DNA from: JAJPHI01 sp035541875
GTDB lineage: Bacteria; Desulfobacterota; Binatia; Binatales; Binataceae
Direction: 5' to 3'
DNA length: 64,000 nucleotides
Assembly: GCA_035541875.1 (NCBI GenBank)
Contig: DATKML010000041.1
Location: 127,193 to 191,192 of the forward strand
Shown: positions 1 through 7,206 of the stretch, in pieces
How positions within the stretch are numbered: the stretch's first letter is position 1
Layout of the letters: each line of letters opens with the position of its first letter
The notes under the pieces: generated by a model
Told to the model about the DNA's origin: nothing
Database searches by the model: none
The model's input: the letters and a program-made list of their open reading frames with translations, nothing else
Translations under genes and position numbers: made by a program

Positions 1-123
1 GTACCGCTGGACGAGCCCATCGCGCGCTATGGTCCCTTCGTGATGAATACCAAAGAGGAGATCATGACGGCGATTCGCGACTACCAGAGCGGCCATTTCG
101 GCACGATCCCACCGCTGCGTTAG
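1..123 (+). CDS. Pirin family protein, C-terminal end (partial)
   Basis: Frame 1 is open from the window edge to a TAG stop at 121-123 and gives about 40 residues. They include PIARYGPFVMNTKEEI followed by a short helix with RDYQSGHF. This is the typical last segment of bacterial pirins, bicupin iron-binding proteins that end with a WYGPFVMNT-like motif. The metal-binding N-terminal cupin lies outside the window, so its activity (quercetinase-like or regulatory) cannot be judged. The downstream operon is convergent, with 3 bases between the stop codons. Confidence 0.7.
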   Translation, partial: VPLDEPIARYGPFVMNTKEEIMTAIRDYQSGHFGTIPPLR

Positions 124-126
124 CCG

Positions 127-756
127 CTAACTCGACTTGTTGCGGACGAGTCGATCGATCCCGGCTGCAAGTTCCTGGGCGAATTGCGCTTCGGCTTTGC
201 TGAGCGCTGCAGCCATCGCGGCGTAATCGCCCGCAATACCCGGCGTGCTGATGGTCGAGGATGAAGAGTAAAGCGTTGCCCCGTCGGCGTCTTTGATCAC
301 CGACCATTGCGCGACCAGATGCGCGATACCCTGTGCATCGCTTTCAAAGCGATCGACGGTCACTTCGACGCGATAGGCGACGTCCGGTTTACTACCGAAC
401 CAGGGGAATGTAGCGACGTGCGCTCCTCCCAAGGAAGATGAAAGGTCCAGCTCGAGAACGCGCTTGAAATTCTGATCGAGAGGTTCACTCCATCGCGCTT
501 CGGGCGCGATATCAACCTTGTTGTCGGCGGTGCGCGTTACGATATCTGTACGCGCAAGGTAATCCGGAAAGCTAATGGGGCCGAGACCGACTTCGATGGC
601 GCCGGCCTTAGGCTTGGCGACGACCGGCGTGTCGTTGGCCGAAACGATATAGAAACGGGTCGGGTCGGGGCGCGGCGCCAGAACACTCGAACATCCAGCG
701 CAACCGAGTGCCGTAAGCATGAGCGCGCAAGCCATACGATGCCACGATCTTCTCAT
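127..756 (-). CDS. ABC-type transport auxiliary lipoprotein (PqiC/DUF330-like)
   Basis: The 209-residue protein begins with a short basic region and a hydrophobic stretch ending in a lipobox (LGCAGC, Cys at about 22), so it should be processed by signal peptidase II and anchored to a membrane. The mature part starts with a TRFYIV-like strand, typical of the PqiC/ABC-type transport auxiliary lipoprotein family. These proteins work with MCE proteins in moving phospholipids between membranes. It is the last gene of the minus-strand MCE operon and overlaps mlaD by 4 bases, which fits translational coupling. The family assignment rests on the lipoprotein signal, the size and the operon position. 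Confidence 0.75.
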   Translation of the reverse strand: MRRSWHRMACALMLTALGCAGCSSVLAPRPDPTRFYIVSANDTPVVAKPKAGAIEVGLGPISFPDYLARTDIVTRTADNKVDIAPEARWSEPLDQNFKRVLELDLSSSLGGAHVATFPWFGSKPDVAYRVEVTVDRFESDAQGIAHLVAQWSVIKDADGATLYSSSSTISTPGIAGDYAAMAAALSKAEAQFAQELAAGIDRLVRNKSS

Positions 757-1727
757 TGGCCCGCTCCGTTGGGACGACCGCGCACGATCGCGCTCGGGTT
801 ACGATTCAGATAATCGGCAAGTTCGCGCATCGAGCGCGCCGCCTGCGACAGGTCAGTGAGAGTCTGACCGAGTTGATAGGGCAGCGGCGAGCCCGGACCG
901 ACCGTCTCGCGCACGCTCTTCAATGTCGCCTGGGTCTGCTCCAGCGCCACCGTCGCACTCATCGAGGCTTTGCGGATCGATGCGGTCGTCGAGCCAAGTT
1001 GCGAGTTGGCATTGTTGGCGAGGCGCTGGATCGCGTCGGCTGCGGAGCCCAAACGATTGATCGTGCTGGGAAGCACGTCGAGCGAGGCTTTGAGTTGCGC
1101 CGACCGCGCGAGATTGCTCACGGCCGCGACGGTGCCACTCAACTCACTCAGCACTTTGTCGAAATCGATTTTCCCGAGCTTGGTCAGCGCTTCCATCGCG
1201 AGTTCCTGCGCCTGCTCGAAGGCGGTGGGCAGCGTCGGAATTTCGGGGTAAGCGGAATCGGGGGGTGAGAGGAAATGGGCAGGCGTGTCAGGGCGGATAT
1301 CCAGACTCACATAGAGCACGCCAGTGACGATACTTTCAGAGGCGATCTGACCCCGCAGTCCTTTAGCTACGAGGTTACGCACGACTTCTGGATCATCGAG
1401 CTCGAGACGCCCCGTGCCTTCGTGCACCGTGGTCTTTGAATTAAGGTTGATTACGACCGGGATCAGCAGCGAAGGCGTCTGATTATCGCCGTTGCTGAGG
1501 CTCAACATTATGTGATCGACAAATCCCACTTCGACGCCCTTGAACTTCACTTTGGCGCCGGGAAACAGGCCATTTACGTCGCCCGTGAAGTACAGCACGT
1601 ACGAGTAGCTATGCGTGAAGAGTTTACCGCTCCACAGGATCATAACCGTCGCGATCAGCAACGCCGTGGCGCCAATCACAAAACTGCCGACGGCGGTCGC
1701 GTTGCTCTTTTTCTTGCGATCGCTCAT
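753..1727 (-). CDS. mlaD: MlaD family (MCE-domain) phospholipid transport protein
   Basis: 324 residues. A single N-terminal membrane helix (about residues 12-33) is followed by an MCE domain with the family pattern TGDVNGLFPGAKVKFKGVEVG and GLRGQI (about 48-140). The long C-terminal part is helical with many Ala, Ser and Gln residues, as in MCE proteins that form hexameric rings or tunnels in the periplasm. It probably carries lipids between the inner and outer membranes together with the ATPase and permease encoded just upstream. It overlaps both neighbours by 4 bases, so the operon is tightly coupled. The lipid cargo cannot be read from the sequence. Confidence 0.88.
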   Translation of the reverse strand: MSDRKKKSNATAVGSFVIGATALLIATVMILWSGKLFTHSYSYVLYFTGDVNGLFPGAKVKFKGVEVGFVDHIMLSLSNGDNQTPSLLIPVVINLNSKTTVHEGTGRLELDDPEVVRNLVAKGLRGQIASESIVTGVLYVSLDIRPDTPAHFLSPPDSAYPEIPTLPTAFEQAQELAMEALTKLGKIDFDKVLSELSGTVAAVSNLARSAQLKASLDVLPSTINRLGSAADAIQRLANNANSQLGSTTASIRKASMSATVALEQTQATLKSVRETVGPGSPLPYQLGQTLTDLSQAARSMRELADYLNRNPSAIVRGRPNGAGQ

Positions 1728-2554
1728 GTCGGTGTGGCATGTCCGCGGGTGAGAAAGCGATGCACCCGCGGGTCCCGGCAGTTGGCCAGGAGATCTTTGG
1801 GAGGCCCGCTGGCGATCATCGTATGGCTCTCGCCGTCGAGAAAAATCGCATCGTCACCGATTGCGAAAATACTCGCGAGTTCGTGCGTCACTACAACCAC
1901 GGTGGTGCTGAGGTTGGCGCGCAGTTCGAGGATCAGCTCATCAAGGAGGCTCGAAGTCACCGGATCGAGCCCCGCCGAAGGCTCATCGAAGAAGATCACC
2001 TCGGGATCGAGCGCGATCGCTCGCGCGACGCCGGCACGTTTTTGCATCCCGCCGCTTAGCTCGGCCGGGTAGCGATTTTCGAAGCCTTTGAGACCCACCA
2101 ACGCCAGCTTGAGCGCGGCGACCTCGCGAATTTCCGAGACGCTGAGATTAGTAAACTGTGCGAGCGGCAAACTCACATTCTCGATCAGCGTCATTGAGCT
2201 CCACAGCGCACCGCTCTGATACAGCACGCCGAACCGCCGCAGCATTCGCTGGCGTTCCTCCGGCTCAGCTTCGGTAAAATTGTCGTTGCCGTAGTAGATA
2301 GCGCCTTCCGCCGGTTCATCCAATCCGAGCATGTGGCGGAGCAGCGTACTCTTGCCGCATCCGCTACCGCCCATAACGATGAAGATCGAGCGGCGGTTGA
2401 CCGTGAAAGTCACGTTGCGCTGTACGATGAAATCGCCGTAAGCCATCGTCAAGTTGCGGACCCGGATATGCGCTTCGGATTCGAGCGGCGGATGGCTCAC
2501 GTTATCGCGATTGACCTTCCCCGCTGCGCTGATCGCTTCAGATTCCGATGACAT
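1724..2554 (-). CDS. mlaF: MCE-type ABC transporter ATP-binding protein (MlaF-like)
   Basis: A 276-residue ABC ATPase. It shows Walker A GSGCGKST (63-70), a Q-loop region (LYQSGALW, about 111-118), the signature LSGGMQKR (166-173), Walker B VIFFDEP (186-192) and an H-loop His at about 224. SGGMQKR in place of SGGQ-x-QR is characteristic of the MlaF/Ttg2A branch. It powers the MlaE permease in lipid transport. The N-terminal 30 residues precede the ABC domain and are not conserved in the family. It overlaps the permease gene by 17 bases and mlaD by 4 bases. Confidence 0.9.
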   Translation of the reverse strand: MSSESEAISAAGKVNRDNVSHPPLESEAHIRVRNLTMAYGDFIVQRNVTFTVNRRSIFIVMGGSGCGKSTLLRHMLGLDEPAEGAIYYGNDNFTEAEPEERQRMLRRFGVLYQSGALWSSMTLIENVSLPLAQFTNLSVSEIREVAALKLALVGLKGFENRYPAELSGGMQKRAGVARAIALDPEVIFFDEPSAGLDPVTSSLLDELILELRANLSTTVVVVTHELASIFAIGDDAIFLDGESHTMIASGPPKDLLANCRDPRVHRFLTRGHATPT

Positions 2555-3725
2555 GGTAAACGAAGGCCAGGAGCCCGCATGCAGCGACGACCAGGATGAT
2601 CCCGTTCACGACGGCAGCCGTGGTTGCCTCGCCGACCGCCGCGGCGCTGCTGCCGCACTTGATCCCTTGGTAACAGCCTGCCAACGCGATCAGGATACCG
2701 TACACCAATGACTTGAACAGCCCACCGAAGACACCGGGGGGCCAGATCGCGTGCCTACTTTCTAGCAGATAGGTCTTGAACGTGATCCGTAGCATCCCGA
2801 CCCCGATACTCGCCCCGCCCATCACCCCGATAAAGTCGGAGTAGAGGCACAGCAGCGGCATCATCAGGACCAGCGCAACCATCCGCGGCAGAACGAGAAA
2901 TTCGATCGGTGAGATTCCCATCGTCTCAAGCGCCTCGACTTCCTGCCGGACTCTCATCGTGCCGATTTGAGCGGCGAAGGCGGCACCAGTGCGACCCGCC
3001 ATGATCACGGCGGTCATCATCGGTGCCATCTCGCGCGTGATTCCAATCGCGACCAGATCCGCCACGTAGATCGACGCGCCGAACTGCTGGAGTTGCACCG
3101 CTCCCATGAACGCGAGAATCGTTCCCACCAGGAAGCTTATTAGCGCGACGATACCGAGCGCATCTGCTCCGCATTCGCGCATCAGCGTGAACACATCGAT
3201 TCCGCGATAGCGTGCGCGTCCTCGCAGCATCTGTCCGAAGGCGAGCGTTACATCTCCGACAAAATTGATTGCTGCTAAAAACGTCGTGTAGGCACCGATC
3301 GCCGCCTCACCCGCATGAGTGACTGGTCCCGGGGAGCGCGCGGCGCGTGTTGCTACCTGTTCGACGTTGGTATCGGCGAGTTCGAGTAGACGCGTAGCAC
3401 CATCGGGCAATCCGCTGCGGTCGGCTGGTATCTTCTGTTCGCTCGATAACTCTTCGATCGTCGCGACGAATGTCGGCAGGGCGCTGTCCCAATGCCCCAG
3501 ATGCGAGGTCTCGAAGGCGATATGTGTGACGCGCGGGCTTTGCTGCAGCTCGCGTCTGACGATGGCGATTGCGCGATCGATTCCGCCTTCGAGTCGCCAT
3601 GGACCCGCGAGCCGAATCGTTAGCGTGCCGTCGGCCGAGCGGCTGCACGAAACGCTGAGCTGTGGAGTATCTGCGTCAGCGCGCATCGCGATCGGCGCTG
3701 TCACCGCGCGACGGCCGGACTCCAT
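2538..3725 (-). CDS. mlaE: MlaE family ABC permease with N-terminal STAS-like domain
   Basis: 395 residues. The first 120 or so are soluble, with the beta-alpha pattern of a STAS domain (LTIRLAGPWRLEGG... HIAFETSHLGHWDSALPTFV). From about residue 135 the protein is the MlaE permease, with VGDVTLAFGQMLRGRARYRG, an interior helix with GTILAFMGAVQLQQFGA, and AGRTGAAFAAQIGTMRVRQEVEAL. In E. coli the STAS protein MlaB is separate; here it seems fused to the permease, a known arrangement in this family. It is the first gene of the operon. No MlaC-like periplasmic carrier gene is seen nearby. Confidence 0.88.
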   Translation of the reverse strand: MESGRRAVTAPIAMRADADTPQLSVSCSRSADGTLTIRLAGPWRLEGGIDRAIAIVRRELQQSPRVTHIAFETSHLGHWDSALPTFVATIEELSSEQKIPADRSGLPDGATRLLELADTNVEQVATRAARSPGPVTHAGEAAIGAYTTFLAAINFVGDVTLAFGQMLRGRARYRGIDVFTLMRECGADALGIVALISFLVGTILAFMGAVQLQQFGASIYVADLVAIGITREMAPMMTAVIMAGRTGAAFAAQIGTMRVRQEVEALETMGISPIEFLVLPRMVALVLMMPLLCLYSDFIGVMGGASIGVGMLRITFKTYLLESRHAIWPPGVFGGLFKSLVYGILIALAGCYQGIKCGSSAAAVGEATTAAVVNGIILVVAACGLLAFVYHVIGI

Positions 3726-3756
3726 TCCGACGCTTCGTCATGTGTGTCGTTCTAGC

Positions 3757-4848
3757 CTACTCCGCGCGTGGTGGCAGGCTCTCGAACCACGGCATCACGA
3801 GCCGTTCGTTAATCGAGTAGGTCAACGCGTGTCCCCACTCCGGCAGCTCTTCGTACTTGATGTTGTACTGCAGGCTCGTGAGCAGTTCGTTGGTCTGGCG
3901 CGTGAAGGTGACTGGAAAAATGAAATCGTGCACACCGTGAATCACGAAGATTGGGAGTTCGCGACCACTGCCAGTGCGAAGGAGAGGGTCGGCCGCCATG
4001 TGTAGCGCGCCGGCGACGGGTGCGAGGGCAGTGAACTTTTCGTGCTTCTCCAATCCCATGATGTAAGTGAAGATGCCGCCGTCGGAGAGTCCCGTCAGAT
4101 AGATTCGCGAACGGTCGATGGAGTATTTCTCGGCGACCTCATCGAGCATCTGCATCACTGACCGTGTATCGGGACTTCCGACTGTCATGGTCCAGGTTTC
4201 GACGAGCGACTTAGGTGAGAGCAGGATATAGCCCTTGGTGCGCGCCGACCGCAGCCACGTCCAGATATATTCGTAACCCTGCCCGTAACCACCGTGCAGG
4301 CAGATAATCACCGGCCACTCCCTGGACGGTGAATAATTCTCGGGTACGTAAAGCGAATAATCGGAGCGGTTTCCCTGGCGCTCGAAATGGGAGAACCCAA
4401 CCGGCGCGGTGTTGGCTGGATCGGCGGGCCGATCGGCCGCCACGGAGTCCGCCCCTTCGACAGCGAAGTGTTGCGCGAGAATCGGGAGTTCCGCTCGCAA
4501 TTCATAAAGGGTGTAAAGTCCACGCACCAGGCTGCTCCGACTACGCAGGAAGATCTCCACCCAATGCTGGCTCGGCTCGGCCATGAATAGATTCATCGCC
4601 CGTTCAAGCGCGGCTACACCGATCAGAAATTGTTTGTGGAACTCAGCGCGATCTTCCGGCGGCGTATTAGCTCCCAATTCGTTATTGAACCGGCGAAAGG
4701 TATCGCCAGTGGCGGCAACGAGACGCGCCTGCAGGCCGCGCAACTCACCGGGACGCACTTCCTCCTGAATCGCTTCAAAGGTGTTGAGGAAATTGAGCAG
4801 TGCAGGTTCGTAGGAACTAACCTGCTGAGCATAGGTATCGGATGCCAT
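3757..4848 (-). CDS. Alpha/beta hydrolase with N-terminal helical domain (esterase/phospholipase-like)
   Basis: 363 residues. The first 150 form a helical region without a recognised family. The C-terminal 200 are an alpha/beta hydrolase of the phospholipase/carboxylesterase or PHB-depolymerase-like type, with CLHGGYGQGYEYIW near the oxyanion hole, the nucleophile elbow GLSDGG, a likely Asp in GVHDFIFP and a likely His in EWGHALTY. There is no signal peptide, so it is probably cytosolic. The gene is divergent from the diiron gene that follows and 31 bases downstream of the MCE operon start, with no obvious functional tie. The substrate is unknown. Confidence 0.7.
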   Translation of the reverse strand: MASDTYAQQVSSYEPALLNFLNTFEAIQEEVRPGELRGLQARLVAATGDTFRRFNNELGANTPPEDRAEFHKQFLIGVAALERAMNLFMAEPSQHWVEIFLRSRSSLVRGLYTLYELRAELPILAQHFAVEGADSVAADRPADPANTAPVGFSHFERQGNRSDYSLYVPENYSPSREWPVIICLHGGYGQGYEYIWTWLRSARTKGYILLSPKSLVETWTMTVGSPDTRSVMQMLDEVAEKYSIDRSRIYLTGLSDGGIFTYIMGLEKHEKFTALAPVAGALHMAADPLLRTGSGRELPIFVIHGVHDFIFPVTFTRQTNELLTSLQYNIKYEELPEWGHALTYSINERLVMPWFESLPPRAE

Positions 4849-4928
4849 CGGCCGCGCCTCCCGTTTCGACGAGCTTATAACAATCGCATCGTTTTCCGCA
4901 CACGAAAGTTTGCGCTCCCCTTTCGCCC

Positions 4929-4958
4929 TTGACGCTCAGCCGGGACCTTCGCTATAAA
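4929..4958 (+). promoter_or_regulatory. Probable sigma-70 promoter of the diiron gene
   Basis: TTGACG (4929-4934) and TATAAA (4953-4958) are separated by 18 bases. Both hexamers are one mismatch from consensus. The predicted transcription start lies near 4965, about 45 bases before the ATG at 5012. Confidence 0.65.
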
Positions 4959-4960
4959 CC

Positions 4961-4976
4961 AAGCAATCGTTTGCTT
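4961..4976. promoter_or_regulatory. Palindromic operator overlapping the transcription start
   Basis: AAGCAA (4961-4966) and TTGCTT (4971-4976) form a perfect 6-base inverted repeat with a 4-base spacer, placed at about -4 to +12 of the predicted start. This size and position suit a TetR-family repressor. The TetR gene at 6044 lies in the same transcription unit, so autoregulation is the simplest inference. Confidence 0.5.
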
Positions 4977-5011
4977 TAGCCCAAACATTTGCCCCGGCGG
5001 AGGTTCGTCCG

Positions 5012-6028
5012 ATGTCCTTTGAAACTCAGCACACGCTTGAGAGCAGTTTCGAAACCCTTTATCAGCGCGACTACGATGTCCACGCGTCCGACATGCGTCG
5101 TCTCTATGAGAACGCCAAGCGCGATCAGTGGAACGCTTCCCGCGATATCGATTGGAACCAGCCGGTGAACCTCGAAGGCGGTATATTTGCGGACGGGATG
5201 ATCGACGGCTACGGCAGTACCTTCTGGAACAAGCTCGACACCAAGCAGCAACGCGATCTGAACGTCGAGTTCTCGTGCTGGCGACTCTCGCAGCTCCTCC
5301 ATGGCGAGGAAGGTGCGATGCTCGCCTGCAGCCAGCTTGTCGATATGGTGCCGACCAACGACGCGAAGTTTTTCCAATCGACTCAGGTCGTCGATGAGGC
5401 CCGCCACACTGAAGTGCTCGCCCGCTATCTCAAGGAGAAGTGCGGCGGACGCATCTATCCGATGTCCTCGAATATCAAGCTGCTCTTCGACTATCTGCTC
5501 GGCCAGGGCAAGTGGTTTATCAAGACGGCGGGCCTGCAGCTGATAGCCGAGACGATGGCGGTCGGTGTCTTTCGCATGATCGGCGAGACCTCGCCCGATC
5601 CGGTGCTGCGCTCGATCTCCAAACGCATCCTGACCGACGAATCGCGGCACATGGGCTTCTCGGTCCTCGGTCTCCCCGAGATGCTTCAGAGCCTTAGCCC
5701 TTCCGATCTGCACGAACTGGAAGACTTCACCGCTGAGGCTTGCCGTCTGGTGATGCGCGGGCAGTTCGCCAAGGAAGCCTTCGAGACTCTGGGCTTCAGC
5801 CAGAGTGAAATCGAAGAAGTGAAGAAGGCGCGTGTCGAAGCGGCTCGGAGCAACGATTTCGAGTTGTTCCGCCAGACCTTCCGCCGCGAGATGTACACGC
5901 AACTCGTTTCGAACATCAAGAAGGTTGGTTTGATGACCGATCGCACGGCCGAGAATCTGCGTAAGCTCGGCATCGACCCGTCGCTCGACGGTCGCGCCTA
6001 CTCGCTCGAAGAACAGCTTCGGGCCTAG
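5012..6028 (+). CDS. Ferritin-like diiron protein (putative oxygenase)
   Basis: 338 residues, all helical, with two carboxylate/His pairs typical of a four-helix diiron site: E99 or E100 (LLHGEEGAM), E129-x-x-H132 (DEARH), E180 (LIAE) and E210-x-x-H213 (DESRH). The DEARH motif is shared by ribonucleotide reductase R2-like and bacterial multicomponent oxygenase proteins, and by AurF-type N-oxygenases. No reductase or ferredoxin partner gene is adjacent. A GGAGG ribosome site precedes the ATG. It is followed after 15 bases by a TetR gene and preceded by a strong promoter with an operator. The substrate is unknown. Confidence 0.75.
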   Translation: MSFETQHTLESSFETLYQRDYDVHASDMRRLYENAKRDQWNASRDIDWNQPVNLEGGIFADGMIDGYGSTFWNKLDTKQQRDLNVEFSCWRLSQLLHGEEGAMLACSQLVDMVPTNDAKFFQSTQVVDEARHTEVLARYLKEKCGGRIYPMSSNIKLLFDYLLGQGKWFIKTAGLQLIAETMAVGVFRMIGETSPDPVLRSISKRILTDESRHMGFSVLGLPEMLQSLSPSDLHELEDFTAEACRLVMRGQFAKEAFETLGFSQSEIEEVKKARVEAARSNDFELFRQTFRREMYTQLVSNIKKVGLMTDRTAENLRKLGIDPSLDGRAYSLEEQLRA

Positions 6029-6043
6029 GCAAACCCAGGAGCG

Positions 6044-6655
6044 ATGGCGCTTTCGTCAGCGCAAAGCCTGCCGCGCGCGACGCGGCAGGATAATCGCCGC
6101 GAGCAACTGCTCGACGCGGCCGCGAAGCTCTTCAGCGAGCGCGGTTTTCACGCGACCTCGATGCGCGATATCGCGAAGGCGGTGGGGATGCTCTCAGGCT
6201 CGATTTACTATCACTTCGAGTCCAAGGAAGAGATGCTCCTCGCTGTCTATGAAGAAGGCGTGCGTGTGATGGCCGCCGGTGTCGAGCAGGCAGTAGCTCG
6301 CGAGTCCGAGCCGTGGACGCGGCTCGAGGCGGCCTGCACGGCTCATCTCAACGGCCTCATCGCGCATCGGGATTATGCGCGCGCGATGATCCAGATGTCG
6401 CCCGATGAAGCCGGAAGTGTGGGCAAACGTATCCGCGAACTGCGCCGTGAATACGAAAGTCGCTTCCGCCAATTGATCGAGGATCTGACGCTGCCGTCGG
6501 GAATCGATCCGAACTATCTGCGACGTCTGTTATTCGGTGCGTTGAATTGGTCGCAGGTATGGTTCCGTCCGGGTGGCGATCCGCCCGAGATCGTAGCGAA
6601 GCGCTTTATCGATACGCTGCGGCTACCGCTCGATACGGCTCATTCGCCGAAGTAG
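6044..6655 (+). CDS. TetR/AcrR family transcriptional regulator
   Basis: 203 residues. The N-terminal helix-turn-helix (about 18-65) matches TetR: REQLLDAAAKLFSERGFHATSMRDIAKAVGM, then SGSIYYHFESKEEML. The C-terminal ligand-binding part is variable. AGGAGCG precedes the ATG. It is probably co-transcribed with the diiron gene 15 bases upstream and is the likely ligand of the palindrome at 4961-4976. The effector is unknown; a hydrophobic or acyl-type molecule would be typical but is inference. Confidence 0.9.
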   Translation: MALSSAQSLPRATRQDNRREQLLDAAAKLFSERGFHATSMRDIAKAVGMLSGSIYYHFESKEEMLLAVYEEGVRVMAAGVEQAVARESEPWTRLEAACTAHLNGLIAHRDYARAMIQMSPDEAGSVGKRIRELRREYESRFRQLIEDLTLPSGIDPNYLRRLLFGALNWSQVWFRPGGDPPEIVAKRFIDTLRLPLDTAHSPK

Positions 6656-6674
6656 TAATCATCAGGAAATGACA

Positions 6675-6714
6675 AAGGGAGCGATGATCACCGATCGTCG
6701 CTCCCTTCGTTTTT
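6675..6714. terminator. Bidirectional rho-independent terminator
   Basis: A 15-base stem (6675-6689 with 6693-6707, one G-T wobble) is followed by TTTTT on the plus strand, with an A run on the other side. It sits between the convergent TetR and rhodanese genes and can serve both. Confidence 0.8.
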
Positions 6715-6724
6715 GGCAATAGGA

Positions 6725-7138
6725 TCAGCTTTTCTTTTCGGGCTTGCCCATCTCGACCGCGCCGCCTGCTTCTTTCCAAGCGCGGAAGCCACCTTCAAGA
6801 TGGCACACCGGTTCGAGCCCCATCCGCTGCAGTTGCTGCGCCGCGAGCGCTGATCGCAATCCGCCGGCGCAGAAGAACATGAACTTCTTGCCCGACGCGA
6901 AAATCTCTTTCGCGTAAGGACTCTCGGGATCGACCCAAAATTCCAGCATCCCGCGCGGCGCATGGAACGCACCCGGAACACGACCGTCGCGATCGAGTTC
7001 GCGGATATCACGGATATCGACGAACTGCACGTTCGGGTCATCCTTCATCTTGAGCGCATCGGCGACCTTGATCGTTTCAACCTCGGCATTCGCCTCGTCG
7101 CAGAGTTGCTTAACGGTTTTCTTCAACTTGAGCGGCAT
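6725..7138 (-). CDS. Rhodanese-like domain protein
   Basis: 137 residues forming a single rhodanese domain. VQFVDIRDIREL (about 37-48) is the substrate-loop strand, GAFHAPRGMLEFW follows, and the active-site loop C90-AGGLRS carries the persulfide-forming Cys. No signal peptide is seen, so it is cytosolic. It may act in sulfur transfer or cyanide/thiosulfate detoxification, but the sequence does not distinguish these. It is followed by the shared terminator and is apparently transcribed alone. Confidence 0.85.
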   Translation of the reverse strand: MPLKLKKTVKQLCDEANAEVETIKVADALKMKDDPNVQFVDIRDIRELDRDGRVPGAFHAPRGMLEFWVDPESPYAKEIFASGKKFMFFCAGGLRSALAAQQLQRMGLEPVCHLEGGFRAWKEAGGAVEMGKPEKKS

Positions 7139-7206
7139 CTGGATCTCTCCGTAGGATAGCGACGATTCTCCAGTCCTCCGCGCCGAATTTCAAGTTCGCG
7201 CTACGC

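Noticed and set aside
4976..5902. A 308-residue minus-strand ORF opposite the diiron gene
   Set aside because: The plus-strand protein has complete diiron motifs, a promoter and a ribosome site, and the antisense reading does not.
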